The notes beneath the pieces were generated by a model. That model saw only the letters and a list, made by a program, of their open reading frames with translations. It did no database searches and was not told the origin of the DNA. From Pontibacter vulgaris (GTDB lineage: Bacteria; Bacteroidota; Bacteroidia; Cytophagales; Hymenobacteraceae): a DNA stretch of 64,000 bases. The number at the start of each line of letters is the position of its first letter. Position 1 is the first letter of the stretch. Positions 17,145-24,367 of the stretch are shown piece by piece. The DNA lies in contig NZ_JAJVDH010000002.1 in assembly GCF_022758145.1 (NCBI RefSeq), positions 186,001 through 250,000 of the forward strand. Direction: 5' to 3'. The translations under genes and the position numbers were made by a program.

Positions 17145-18599
17145 ATGCAGCGACTCGATTTAAGACAACTCTTATCCCAGAAGTTATCGCCGCAGCAGAT
17201 ACAATTTATCAAGCTGCTGCAGATACCTACTGCCGAGTTAGAAGCGCGCATTAAAGAAGAAATGGAGATCAATCCGGCTCTGGAAGAAGGTAGTTCCGAT
17301 GCTGATACCGATTCTTATGAAGATCAAGATGGGGATAATTATGAGGGCGAGGATGATTACGGAAAGAACGACGAAGTAGACCTGAACGACTACCTGCACG
17401 ACGATGAAATAAGCGGCTATAAAATGCAGGGCGACCGTGGTGGCGATAGCGAAGAAGAGCGTGAAATGCCGATTGCCATGACCACCACGCTTACCGATTC
17501 GCTCATGGACCAGCTGGGCTTCCTGAACCTTGACGACAGGCAGTATACCATTGCCATGCAGCTGATAGGAAGTATAGACAGCGATGGCTACATACGCCGC
17601 GAACTGAGCTCTATAGTTAATGACCTGGCTTTCTCGCAGAACATCGAAACAAACGAGGAAGAAGTGGAGCAGCTGCTGCATATGATCCAGACGTTTGACC
17701 CGCCGGGCATTGGTGCCCGCGACCTGCCTGAGTGCTTATTACTGCAATTACAGCATCGCGAGCAGGATGCCACCACTATACTTGCCGAAAAGATAATTGC
17801 GGATGCTTTTGATGAGTTCACTAAGAAGCATTACCAGAAAATACAGGCTAAGTTTGGCATCAGCGAAGACGAGCTGAAAAAAGCAGTGGACCTGATCATC
17901 AAGCTTAATCCGAAACCGGGCGGCTCCGGTTCGGGCAGCACGCGCGTGCAGTACATTATTCCGGACTTTATACTTACCAACAATAACGGCCAGCTGGAAC
18001 TGTCGCTTAATTCGCGCAATGCCCCGGATTTGCGTATCAGCCGCTCTTATGCCGATATGTTTGATGCTTATGACAAATCAGACAAGAAAGATAAGAAGCT
18101 GAAGGAAACGGTAACATTTGTGAAGCAGAAACTGGATGCGGCCAAGTGGTTTATAGATGCCATACGCCAGCGCCAGAACACACTGCTGCGCACCATGGAG
18201 GCGATTATAAAGTACCAGCACGACTTCTTTCTGGAAGGTGATGAAAGCGAGCTTCGCCCGATGATCCTGAAAGATATTGCCGAAGAAATTGGCATGGACA
18301 TTAGTACCGTGAGCCGCGTGGCCAACAGCAAAGCCGTACAAACAGAGTTTGGTATTTACCCGCTTAAGTATTTCTTCTCGGAAGGTATAGCCACCGATTC
18401 CGGCGAGGATGCCAGCAGCCGCGAGGTTAAGCATATCCTTAAAGAGATCATCGATGGCGAAAGCAAGCGCAAGCCACTGTCGGATGAAAAAATAGAGCAG
18501 ATACTGAACGAGAAAGGCTATAACATTGCCCGCCGTACCGTTGCCAAATACCGCGAACAGCTGAACATACCGGTAGCAAGATTGCGTAAAGAACTATAG
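17145..18599 (+). CDS. rpoN: RNA polymerase sigma-54 factor
   Basis: A 484-residue sigma-54. Region I is the Gln/Leu-rich N-terminus (LRQLLSQKLSPQQIQFIKLL). Region II is an unusually acidic linker (about residues 50-100, many Asp/Glu). The core-binding domain follows, then the helix-turn-helix DIAEEIGMDISTVSRVANSK, and the RpoN box ARRTVAKYR at 462-470. It directs core polymerase to -24/-12 promoters and needs an AAA+ activator; none is encoded in the window. The next genes are not known RpoN partners. Confidence 0.97.
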   Translation: MQRLDLRQLLSQKLSPQQIQFIKLLQIPTAELEARIKEEMEINPALEEGSSDADTDSYEDQDGDNYEGEDDYGKNDEVDLNDYLHDDEISGYKMQGDRGGDSEEEREMPIAMTTTLTDSLMDQLGFLNLDDRQYTIAMQLIGSIDSDGYIRRELSSIVNDLAFSQNIETNEEEVEQLLHMIQTFDPPGIGARDLPECLLLQLQHREQDATTILAEKIIADAFDEFTKKHYQKIQAKFGISEDELKKAVDLIIKLNPKPGGSGSGSTRVQYIIPDFILTNNNGQLELSLNSRNAPDLRISRSYADMFDAYDKSDKKDKKLKETVTFVKQKLDAAKWFIDAIRQRQNTLLRTMEAIIKYQHDFFLEGDESELRPMILKDIAEEIGMDISTVSRVANSKAVQTEFGIYPLKYFFSEGIATDSGEDASSREVKHILKEIIDGESKRKPLSDEKIEQILNEKGYNIARRTVAKYREQLNIPVARLRKEL

Positions 18600-18717
18600 A
18601 AGTCAGTTATTAATGATGTGTTAATAATTAGAGTTCATTAAAGTATAAATGCGTAAGTATAGCTAGAAGTATAGATCCAAAACTCAATTCATAATTTCTA
18701 ATTTTAATTAACCAAAA

Positions 18718-19338
18718 GTGAACCGCTCTCTTGCGCAGGTACTGTCGGTGTTGTTTCACCCGCTGTTGTTGCCTACATACCTGTTCGCGTTTATACTTTA
18801 TTACCTGCCTGTAGCTACGCTGTCGTTGCCGCTGCAAAGCCGCTGGATTGTTTTGAGTATGATCTTTTTTTCTACTTTCATAATTCCAGGCCTGGGTGCT
18901 TATGCCATGGTGCGCAGCGGCCAGCTCGATTCGGTGGAAATGCACAAACGCGAACAGCGCCGTACTCCGTTGCTGTTTACCGGCCTTTGCTACAGCACTA
19001 CGGCATACCTGCTGCATCGCGAACCCGCCTTCGACCAGATATTTTATTTCATAATGGGACTGGTAGCGGCCACCGTTTTCCTCACGTTTGTTGTCTCGCT
19101 GTTCTGGAAAGTAAGTGCACACGGCGTAGGGTTAGGTGGCACGTTGGCTATACTGCTGATGCTACATAAAATTGCCCCTGATTTCCAGATGGTGCAGCCT
19201 GTTGTGTTTTCTACTTTAATTGCAGGCGCTGTGCTTTCTGCACGGCTGGCACTGCATGCCCACACACCGGCACAGGTTTATGCCGGCTTTGCCAGCGGTT
19301 TTTTGCTGGTATACATGGCAGGTATAATCGGTTTTTAA
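18718..19338 (+). CDS. Polytopic membrane protein, degenerate PAP2-like
   Basis: A 206-residue protein with about six hydrophobic helices, read from a GTG start at 18718 because no ATG lies in the first 45 codons. The C-terminal stretch SARLALHAHTPAQVYAG resembles the third PAP2 phosphatase motif (SRxxxxxHxxxDV), with Gln in place of the catalytic Asp. The first two motifs are not evident. It may be a catalytically inactive or diverged PAP2 relative; the similarity is by eye only. It follows rpoN by 118 bases. Confidence 0.65.
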   Translation: MNRSLAQVLSVLFHPLLLPTYLFAFILYYLPVATLSLPLQSRWIVLSMIFFSTFIIPGLGAYAMVRSGQLDSVEMHKREQRRTPLLFTGLCYSTTAYLLHREPAFDQIFYFIMGLVAATVFLTFVVSLFWKVSAHGVGLGGTLAILLMLHKIAPDFQMVQPVVFSTLIAGAVLSARLALHAHTPAQVYAGFASGFLLVYMAGIIGF

Positions 19339-19372
19339 ATGTTTAGCATAGGGCGCCGGAATTACTGCATTA

Positions 19373-19402
19373 TTGCCAAACCTTATACTTTGCTTATATT
19401 TG
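19373..19402 (+). promoter_or_regulatory. Bacteroidota-type promoter for the enoyl-CoA hydratase gene
   Basis: A -33 TTG at 19373-19375 and a -7 TATATTTG at 19395-19402 (perfect TAnnTTTG), 19 bases apart. The gene's ATG is 29 bases downstream. This is the best complete promoter match in the window. Confidence 0.6.
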
Positions 19403-19430
19403 ATAAAAGCAAAATCAACGAAACTGAACT

Positions 19431-20213
19431 ATGACTTACGAGTGCCTGCTATATGAAGTACAGGATGGTATTGCTACCATTACCCTGAACAGACCAGATG
19501 TATTTAATGCCTTCAACGACCAGCAAAGCTACGACCTGCAGGATGCCCTGAAGCAGGTAAGCCGCGATGCAAACGTGCGCGTAGTAGTGCTTACAGGAGC
19601 CGGAAAAGCCTTCTGTTCTGGCCAGGACCTGAAAGCCATTGCCAGCGCCAGCAAACGCGACCTCTCAGAATCCCTGGAGAAACGCTACAACCCGATCATC
19701 CGGGCAATGCGTAACCTGCCAAAGCCGATTATCTGTAAACTGAATGGTGTAGCTGCCGGAGCCGGCTGTTCATTAGCGCTTGCCTGCGATATGATAATCG
19801 CCTCAACAGCTGCCAGCATGATCGAGGTATTTGTAAATGTAGGACTGGTGCTCGATTCTGGGTCTTCTTTCTTTTTGCCGCGCGTAGTAGGCTCATTAAA
19901 AGCTTTTGAGTTGAGTACGTTAGGTTCTAAAGTATCAGCAGAGGAAGCTTTGCAGTTAGGTATGGTTAACAGGGTGGTGGCCCCGGAAGAACTGGATGCT
20001 GCAGTTGCTGAACTGGCTGCCCGTTTTGCTGCAAGCCCAACCAAAGCCATTGGCCTGATGAAAAAAATGCTCAACAAATCTTTTAGCTCTACCCTGGACG
20101 AGATGCTGGATTACGAAGCACATTGCCAGAAAATTGCCGGAAACTCAGAAGACTATAAAGAAGGCGTAGCTGCCTTTAACGAGAAGCGCAAGCCCCAGTT
20201 TAAAGGTGCTTAA
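19431..20213 (+). CDS. Enoyl-CoA hydratase/isomerase, PaaG-like
   Basis: A 260-residue crotonase-superfamily enzyme. The oxyanion-hole blocks are AFCSGQDLKAIA (about 63-74) and NGVAAGAGCSLALACD. The later stretch VNVGLVLDSGSSFFLPRVVG carries an Asp at the position used by PaaG-type isomerases rather than the Glu of classical hydratases. It is therefore probably a ring-1,2-epoxyphenylacetyl-CoA isomerase/oxepin-forming enzyme or a related isomerase. No other paa genes are in the window, so the substrate is uncertain. Transcribed alone from the promoter at 19373-19402, with a terminator after it. Confidence 0.85.
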   Translation: MTYECLLYEVQDGIATITLNRPDVFNAFNDQQSYDLQDALKQVSRDANVRVVVLTGAGKAFCSGQDLKAIASASKRDLSESLEKRYNPIIRAMRNLPKPIICKLNGVAAGAGCSLALACDMIIASTAASMIEVFVNVGLVLDSGSSFFLPRVVGSLKAFELSTLGSKVSAEEALQLGMVNRVVAPEELDAAVAELAARFAASPTKAIGLMKKMLNKSFSSTLDEMLDYEAHCQKIAGNSEDYKEGVAAFNEKRKPQFKGA

Positions 20214-20234
20214 CTTATACTTTGTAAAGTATAG

Positions 20235-20263
20235 AAAGCCAGCCATCGTGCTGGCTTTTTTTA
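20235..20263 (+). terminator. Terminator after the enoyl-CoA hydratase gene
   Basis: Stem AAAGCCAGC (20235-20243) / GCTGGCTTT (20250-20258) followed by more T. Confidence 0.85.
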
Positions 20264-20395
20264 TGCTCTTTTTTGCTGCACTTATACTTGCGTATTCTGG
20301 CTGTTTACTTTAAAAACATAGTTAGAGAATGCCTGCCGCCTTTAGAAACAGTATATTTTTATAGGTCTAACTATTCACATTTAACATTATCAACC

Positions 20396-21115
20396 ATGAA
20401 AAATACGATACTGTTACTGCTGCTTTTAATGTTTGCTTTTGGCCACCCTACAAAGTTGCGTGCACAAGATAATTGCTCGGATTATCTGCTTCTGCGCGAG
20501 AATGCCCAGTATGAAATACTTACTTATAGTAGTAAAGACAAGCTCATGAGCCGTGCTGCCTATCAGGTAAAAGATGTGAGCAAATCGGGAGATAAAATAG
20601 AAGCTACCGTGCAGTCTAAAGTATACGACAACAAAGACAAGCTGAATACGGAAGGGGAGTTTACGGTAGGTTGCAGCAACGGTAGCATCTGGATGGATAT
20701 GCGCTCGATGGTAAACCCAGATATGATGGAAGCTTACAAGAACATGGAAGTAAGCATGACCGGCGATAAAATGCTATACCCCAGCGAATTGAAGGCTGGG
20801 CAGAAACTGGAAGACGGCACCCTGAACATAGAGGTAAAAGATAAAAGCAGCGGGCAGGCTTTCAGTAACATGACCATGAAAATTACAGACCGCACCATAG
20901 AAGGAAAAGAAAGTATAAAAGTACCCGCCGGCACCTACGATGCCTACAAAATAAGCCAGAATACACAGATGGAAAACCGTGCCATGGGCATGAGAATGCC
21001 TGGTATGCGTGTGCAAACTATCGAGTATTATGTGCCCAATATGGGCATGGTGCGATCAGAGTCTTACCGCAATGGCAAACTGATGTCTTACAGTGTGCTC
21101 AGTAAAGTGAAATAA
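20396..21115 (+). CDS. Exported protein of unknown function (DUF3108/TapB-like)
   Basis: A 239-residue protein from the ATG at 20396, which gives a good signal peptide (MKNTILLLLLLMFAFGHPTK, cut near LRAQ). An upstream in-frame start at 20273 would bury it and is rejected. The mature protein is a run of beta-strands typical of a lipocalin-like or DUF3108 barrel: YEILTYSSKDKLMSRAAYQV, then VPAGTYDAYKI, then IEYYVPNMGMVRSESYRNGK. The VPAGTYDAYK/YYVPNxGMVR pair is characteristic of that family as I recall it. Likely periplasmic. Convergent with the lipoprotein gene downstream. Confidence 0.75.
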   Translation: MKNTILLLLLLMFAFGHPTKLRAQDNCSDYLLLRENAQYEILTYSSKDKLMSRAAYQVKDVSKSGDKIEATVQSKVYDNKDKLNTEGEFTVGCSNGSIWMDMRSMVNPDMMEAYKNMEVSMTGDKMLYPSELKAGQKLEDGTLNIEVKDKSSGQAFSNMTMKITDRTIEGKESIKVPAGTYDAYKISQNTQMENRAMGMRMPGMRVQTIEYYVPNMGMVRSESYRNGKLMSYSVLSKVK

Positions 21116-21121
21116 CAAAGC

Positions 21122-21176
21122 TTATAAAGTATAAAGCCGGCACTATAGGGTATAGTGCCGGCTTTATACTTTATAA
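21122..21176. terminator. Very long bidirectional terminator
   Basis: Arms 21122-21147 and 21151-21176 form a perfect 26-bp inverted repeat around a GGG loop, with the AAGTATAAA word built into both arms next to a GCCGGC core. It separates two convergent genes, whose stop codons are 7 bases away on each side. Confidence 0.92.
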
Positions 21177-21183
21177 GGTAAGC

Positions 21184-22017
21184 TTAACGCAGTGTTATCA
21201 GTTTGGCCTTACCGTTTATAGTTACTTCAGCTATTTTATCGCATGGCTCTTTTCCGGTCGGGTCGTAGTTAAGCTCCATGGTTTTGCCATTGGTGTTGGT
21301 AATGCTGATAATGCCGGCTACAAAATTACGGGCACAACCCGCACTCAGTACTCTTTTCAGCGGCTGTTTAATCTCGGCAGTATAAGCAATGCCTTTACGG
21401 TTTACACCCGCGGCGCTGCCTGTTACCTGCCACACATCATCAGACAGTAACAGTGTGCCTGTACCGGCAACCTGCTCTATTACGCGGTCTGCGCTCCAGG
21501 TAGCAGTACCTCCGGGGGTAGTTATACTTGCATCGCTCACCTTCACACTAATTTTATGGTTGCCCAGGTAGGTGCTTACTTTAGTGCCTTTCAGTTGGTT
21601 ATCGTTTACAAAATAATCCTGAAGCGTAACGGTAAATGACGAACCAACTGTAAAAGGAGTACCCGAAAAAGATGCTACTATTTTACCGCGGCGTTTCAGG
21701 CCATCGGGGCAGGTGCAGTTGGTAGTACCAAAATCAATGATAATGGTGCGTGCTTCTTTGTTAAAAGTAGCGGTGGCGCAACCGGGCAGGCTTGCTGCCA
21801 CAGCAATGCGGCCATCTGCCTCAGGCTCTGCTTTAGCAACATCCGTTACAAACTCATCAAGCGAAGTAAACTCGGTTTCAGCCATGGCATTCGCCTCCGC
21901 AGACTCTACATCCAGGCTTTGGTCTGAAGTTTCTTCATCTTTCTGGCATCCTGCAAAAACAAGCGTACAGCCAAAGGCCAGCATTAACGGTAACCTGTTC
22001 AAAAAACCTGTCTTCAT
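21184..22017 (-). CDS. Secreted lipoprotein of unknown function
   Basis: A 277-residue protein with a lipoprotein signal peptide (lipobox LVFAGC, Cys23) followed by an acidic linker (residues 25-60). The remainder is Thr/Ser/Gly-rich and beta-like, with several cysteines (CATATF, TTNCTCPDG, SAGCARNF, EPCDK) that may form disulphides. No named domain is recognised. Probably anchored to the outer membrane. Upstream of it on the same strand is the beta-barrel-like gene at 22099-22830, 81 bases away. Confidence 0.75.
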   Translation of the reverse strand: MKTGFLNRLPLMLAFGCTLVFAGCQKDEETSDQSLDVESAEANAMAETEFTSLDEFVTDVAKAEPEADGRIAVAASLPGCATATFNKEARTIIIDFGTTNCTCPDGLKRRGKIVASFSGTPFTVGSSFTVTLQDYFVNDNQLKGTKVSTYLGNHKISVKVSDASITTPGGTATWSADRVIEQVAGTGTLLLSDDVWQVTGSAAGVNRKGIAYTAEIKQPLKRVLSAGCARNFVAGIISITNTNGKTMELNYDPTGKEPCDKIAEVTINGKAKLITLR

Positions 22018-22098
22018 AAAAGAATTAACTATAGTTTATGATATTCAGATGCATAACGAACTTTGCTGCCAGTTATATATGCAAAGTATATATTTAAT

Positions 22099-22830
22099 TT
22101 AGTATGCGAAACCAACAGATATTTTGAGGTGTGGCGTAGGCAATGCTGTAATTACCGAGTTATCGTCAGAGGTAAGTATATGCCCGGTTATAGTATTGCG
22201 CATTTCTTCTTCGCCGCCCACAGCGCGGGCATATTTCACTCTACCACCCAGCCCGCCGGCAACCTCTAAAGTCAAGTGCCGGCTAAGCATAAACTGACCG
22301 CCAAGCTGGTAGTTCAGCTCCAGCGAGTTCTGGTAAAGGCGTCCTACAAATTTATAGTTAGGGTCGTCTTGGGGTAATTCCTCTCGCCCGAAAACGTTTT
22401 TCTCGAATGCCAGAAACTTATAGCCAAACATGGGCCCATGGAAAAAACCGAAAGGCGCCTGCTTTTTCTTGGAAGTATAATAACGCTGGCTCATACGAAC
22501 AGCTGCGCCTACTGTTTTTTTGCTTTCGGGTAACCACATGTCTCCGTTTAGCCCGCTGCTGTACACATAAGATAGCCCTATTTCGTTGCTGATGCGCTTA
22601 GCGCGTACTTTCTCATAGGATACATATACTTCGCCTATTTGCAGGGGATGTATTTTAAACAAGCGGTTATGATCCTGGTCAATGCTTGCTGATAGTTCCC
22701 GTTCTTCCAGTTCCTGCTGTTCCAGCTCTTCCTCTTCTTCCTGTGTCTGGGCTTGTGCGTAACCAAAGGGCAACAGTAACAGCAATATAAAGTATAGGGT
22801 TACCATTGGTTTGCTTTCTCTTCTCTTCAT
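22099..22830 (-). CDS. Outer-membrane beta-barrel-like protein (DUF3575-like)
   Basis: A 243-residue protein with a signal peptide (LYFILLLLLPFGYAQAQ). An acidic coiled segment made almost only of Glu, Gln and Leu follows (about 29-46). The rest is alternating amphipathic strands, EIGLSYVYSSGL, SQRYYTSKKKQAPFGFFHGP and LSRHLTLEVAGGLGGRVKYA, with a final aromatic FAY, as expected for a small outer-membrane barrel. It resembles DUF3575 proteins by eye. It probably shares a transcript with the lipoprotein gene at 21184-22017. Confidence 0.7.
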   Translation of the reverse strand: MKRRESKPMVTLYFILLLLLPFGYAQAQTQEEEEELEQQELEERELSASIDQDHNRLFKIHPLQIGEVYVSYEKVRAKRISNEIGLSYVYSSGLNGDMWLPESKKTVGAAVRMSQRYYTSKKKQAPFGFFHGPMFGYKFLAFEKNVFGREELPQDDPNYKFVGRLYQNSLELNYQLGGQFMLSRHLTLEVAGGLGGRVKYARAVGGEEEMRNTITGHILTSDDNSVITALPTPHLKISVGFAY

Positions 22831-22906
22831 GGGATTGTAAAAGTTTGCTTATATAGTATTAAATGTAAGTGATTTGGTAATTGATAATTGCGGCTGTATG
22901 CTTGTG

Positions 22907-22914
22907 TAAATTTG
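22907..22914 (+). promoter_or_regulatory. Possible -7 box upstream of the first DUF4142 gene
   Basis: TAAATTTG, a full match to TAnnTTTG; a TTG lies 16 bases before it. The ATG is about 130 bases downstream, so the leader would be long. Confidence 0.35.
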
Positions 22915-23043
22915 TATTATTAGAATTATTGATATTTCAATTGCTGCATGGTGGTTAGTGTTTTGTAAAGTATAACTCCATGACATATAGGGCGTATACT
23001 CATATGTTCGAAATATACTAAACACTAAGCGATAAATAAAACT

Positions 23044-23661
23044 ATGAAAAAAATTGCATCAACAGGGCTTTTGGCGTGCGTTTTTTTATTTGGCGTATCA
23101 GCCTGTAACCAGGAAAAAAAAGAAGACAGTGTAGAGCAGGCACAGACCACAAATGAAGAAATGGCTGAAGGCACTGAAATGGAGGAAACAAAAGATGAGC
23201 AGTCAGACTTTATGACCATGGCTGCCAGTGGCGGTATGATGGAAGTAGAGCTTGGCAAACTGGCGAAGCAGAATGCGGCCAACCAGAAGGTAAAAGATTT
23301 TGGCGCCATGATGGTGAACGACCATACCAAAGCCAATGATGAGCTAAAGGCACTTGCTACAAAGAAAAACATTACCCTGCCAGACAGTATGAGCGAAAAA
23401 CATATGGGCCATATAACAGAACTACGTGATAAAAAAGGTGCTGATTTTGACAAGGCTTACATGGACCTGATGGTAGAAGACCATGAAGAAGATGTGGAAA
23501 TGTTTGATAAAGCAGCCAAGGACCAGGAAGACCCGGATGTAAAAGCATTTGCTGCTAAAACAGTAACTACACTTCGTAAACACCTTGATGAGGCTAAAAA
23601 AACGAAAGATGTTGTAGATAAAGCAGCTGGTAGCAAAACAAATGCAGCTACACCTAAGTAA
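23044..23661 (+). CDS. DUF4142 lipoprotein (first of a tandem pair)
   Basis: A 205-residue lipoprotein: signal peptide with Cys21 in GVSAC, then an acidic linker (EEMAEGTEMEETKDEQ), then a four-helix DUF4142 domain (about residues 57-180). Family-typical blocks are ASGGMMEVELGKLAKQNA, FGAMMVNDHTKANDELK and YMDLMVEDHEEDVEMFDKAA. The four-helix, His-rich DUF4142 fold is ferritin-like; its function is unknown. A paralogue starts 85 bases downstream. Confidence 0.88.
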   Translation: MKKIASTGLLACVFLFGVSACNQEKKEDSVEQAQTTNEEMAEGTEMEETKDEQSDFMTMAASGGMMEVELGKLAKQNAANQKVKDFGAMMVNDHTKANDELKALATKKNITLPDSMSEKHMGHITELRDKKGADFDKAYMDLMVEDHEEDVEMFDKAAKDQEDPDVKAFAAKTVTTLRKHLDEAKKTKDVVDKAAGSKTNAATPK

Positions 23662-23746
23662 GGGAAAGCGGATACAACCCGCAGAATAATTATATCAAAG
23701 CATCTGCGAGACAAGTTCTTGCAGATGCTTTATACTTTAAAAACAG

Positions 23747-24322
23747 ATGGAAATGGAAAAACTTATACTTACAGGTTTGCTGGCTATCGGAGTGCTGTTA
23801 TGCACTGGTTGTAACACAAACGATAGTATAAAAAAGGCAGCAGATAAAAGTGTGCAGCAGTTTGAGCAGGCAGGCATACAGAACATGGAAAATGATGCGC
23901 TGTTTGCTGCTGAGGCAGCCAGTGCCAGTCTGCTACAGGTCGAACTTGGAGAAAAAGCCCTGGAACGCGGCACCAGCCCTGAAGTGAAAACGCTGGCGCA
24001 ACGTATGGTAAACGACCACCAGCGCATACACGAAGATCTGAGGGCAATGGCTTCTGCAACAAACTTGGTATTACCGGGCACACTTGGCCAGGCGCATGAA
24101 GATTTGCTAAAAAAAGTAACAGACCAATCAGGTATAGCTTTTGACTTGGCGTATATAAAAACTGTAGCCGAACAACACCAGAACCTGCTGGACCGCTACC
24201 AGGATATGTCGGAGAACGGGACAAACATGAAGGTGAAAATGTTTGCCTCGCAGCAATTGCCGCTCCTGCGCCAGCACCAGGAAATGATCGATAAACTTCA
24301 AGAAAAAGTAGAAGGCGTGTAA
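23747..24322 (+). CDS. DUF4142 lipoprotein (second of a tandem pair)
   Basis: A 191-residue paralogue of the gene before it, with signal peptide MEKLILTGLLAIGVLLCTGC (start at 23747 or at the second Met, 23753) and the same domain blocks: EAASASLLQVELGEKALERG, LAQRMVNDHQRIHEDLRAMA, and FDLAYIKTVAEQHQNLLDRY. It lacks the acidic linker of its neighbour. Probably transcribed with the first copy. A bidirectional terminator separates it from uvrA. Confidence 0.88.
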   Translation: MEMEKLILTGLLAIGVLLCTGCNTNDSIKKAADKSVQQFEQAGIQNMENDALFAAEAASASLLQVELGEKALERGTSPEVKTLAQRMVNDHQRIHEDLRAMASATNLVLPGTLGQAHEDLLKKVTDQSGIAFDLAYIKTVAEQHQNLLDRYQDMSENGTNMKVKMFASQQLPLLRQHQEMIDKLQEKVEGV

Positions 24323-24327
24323 AACAA

Positions 24328-24363
24328 AAAAGCCGCAACTATAAACTATAGCTGCGGCTTTTA
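24328..24363. terminator. Bidirectional terminator between DUF4142 and uvrA
   Basis: AAAAGCCGCA / TGCGGCTTTT flanking a further CTATA/TATAG stem with one mismatch; a TTATACTT word follows. Confidence 0.88.
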
Positions 24364-24367
24364 TACT

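Noticed and set aside
20273-20395. 41-residue upstream extension of the DUF3108-like protein
   Set aside because: Would hide the signal peptide; the ATG at 20396 gives a normal exported protein.
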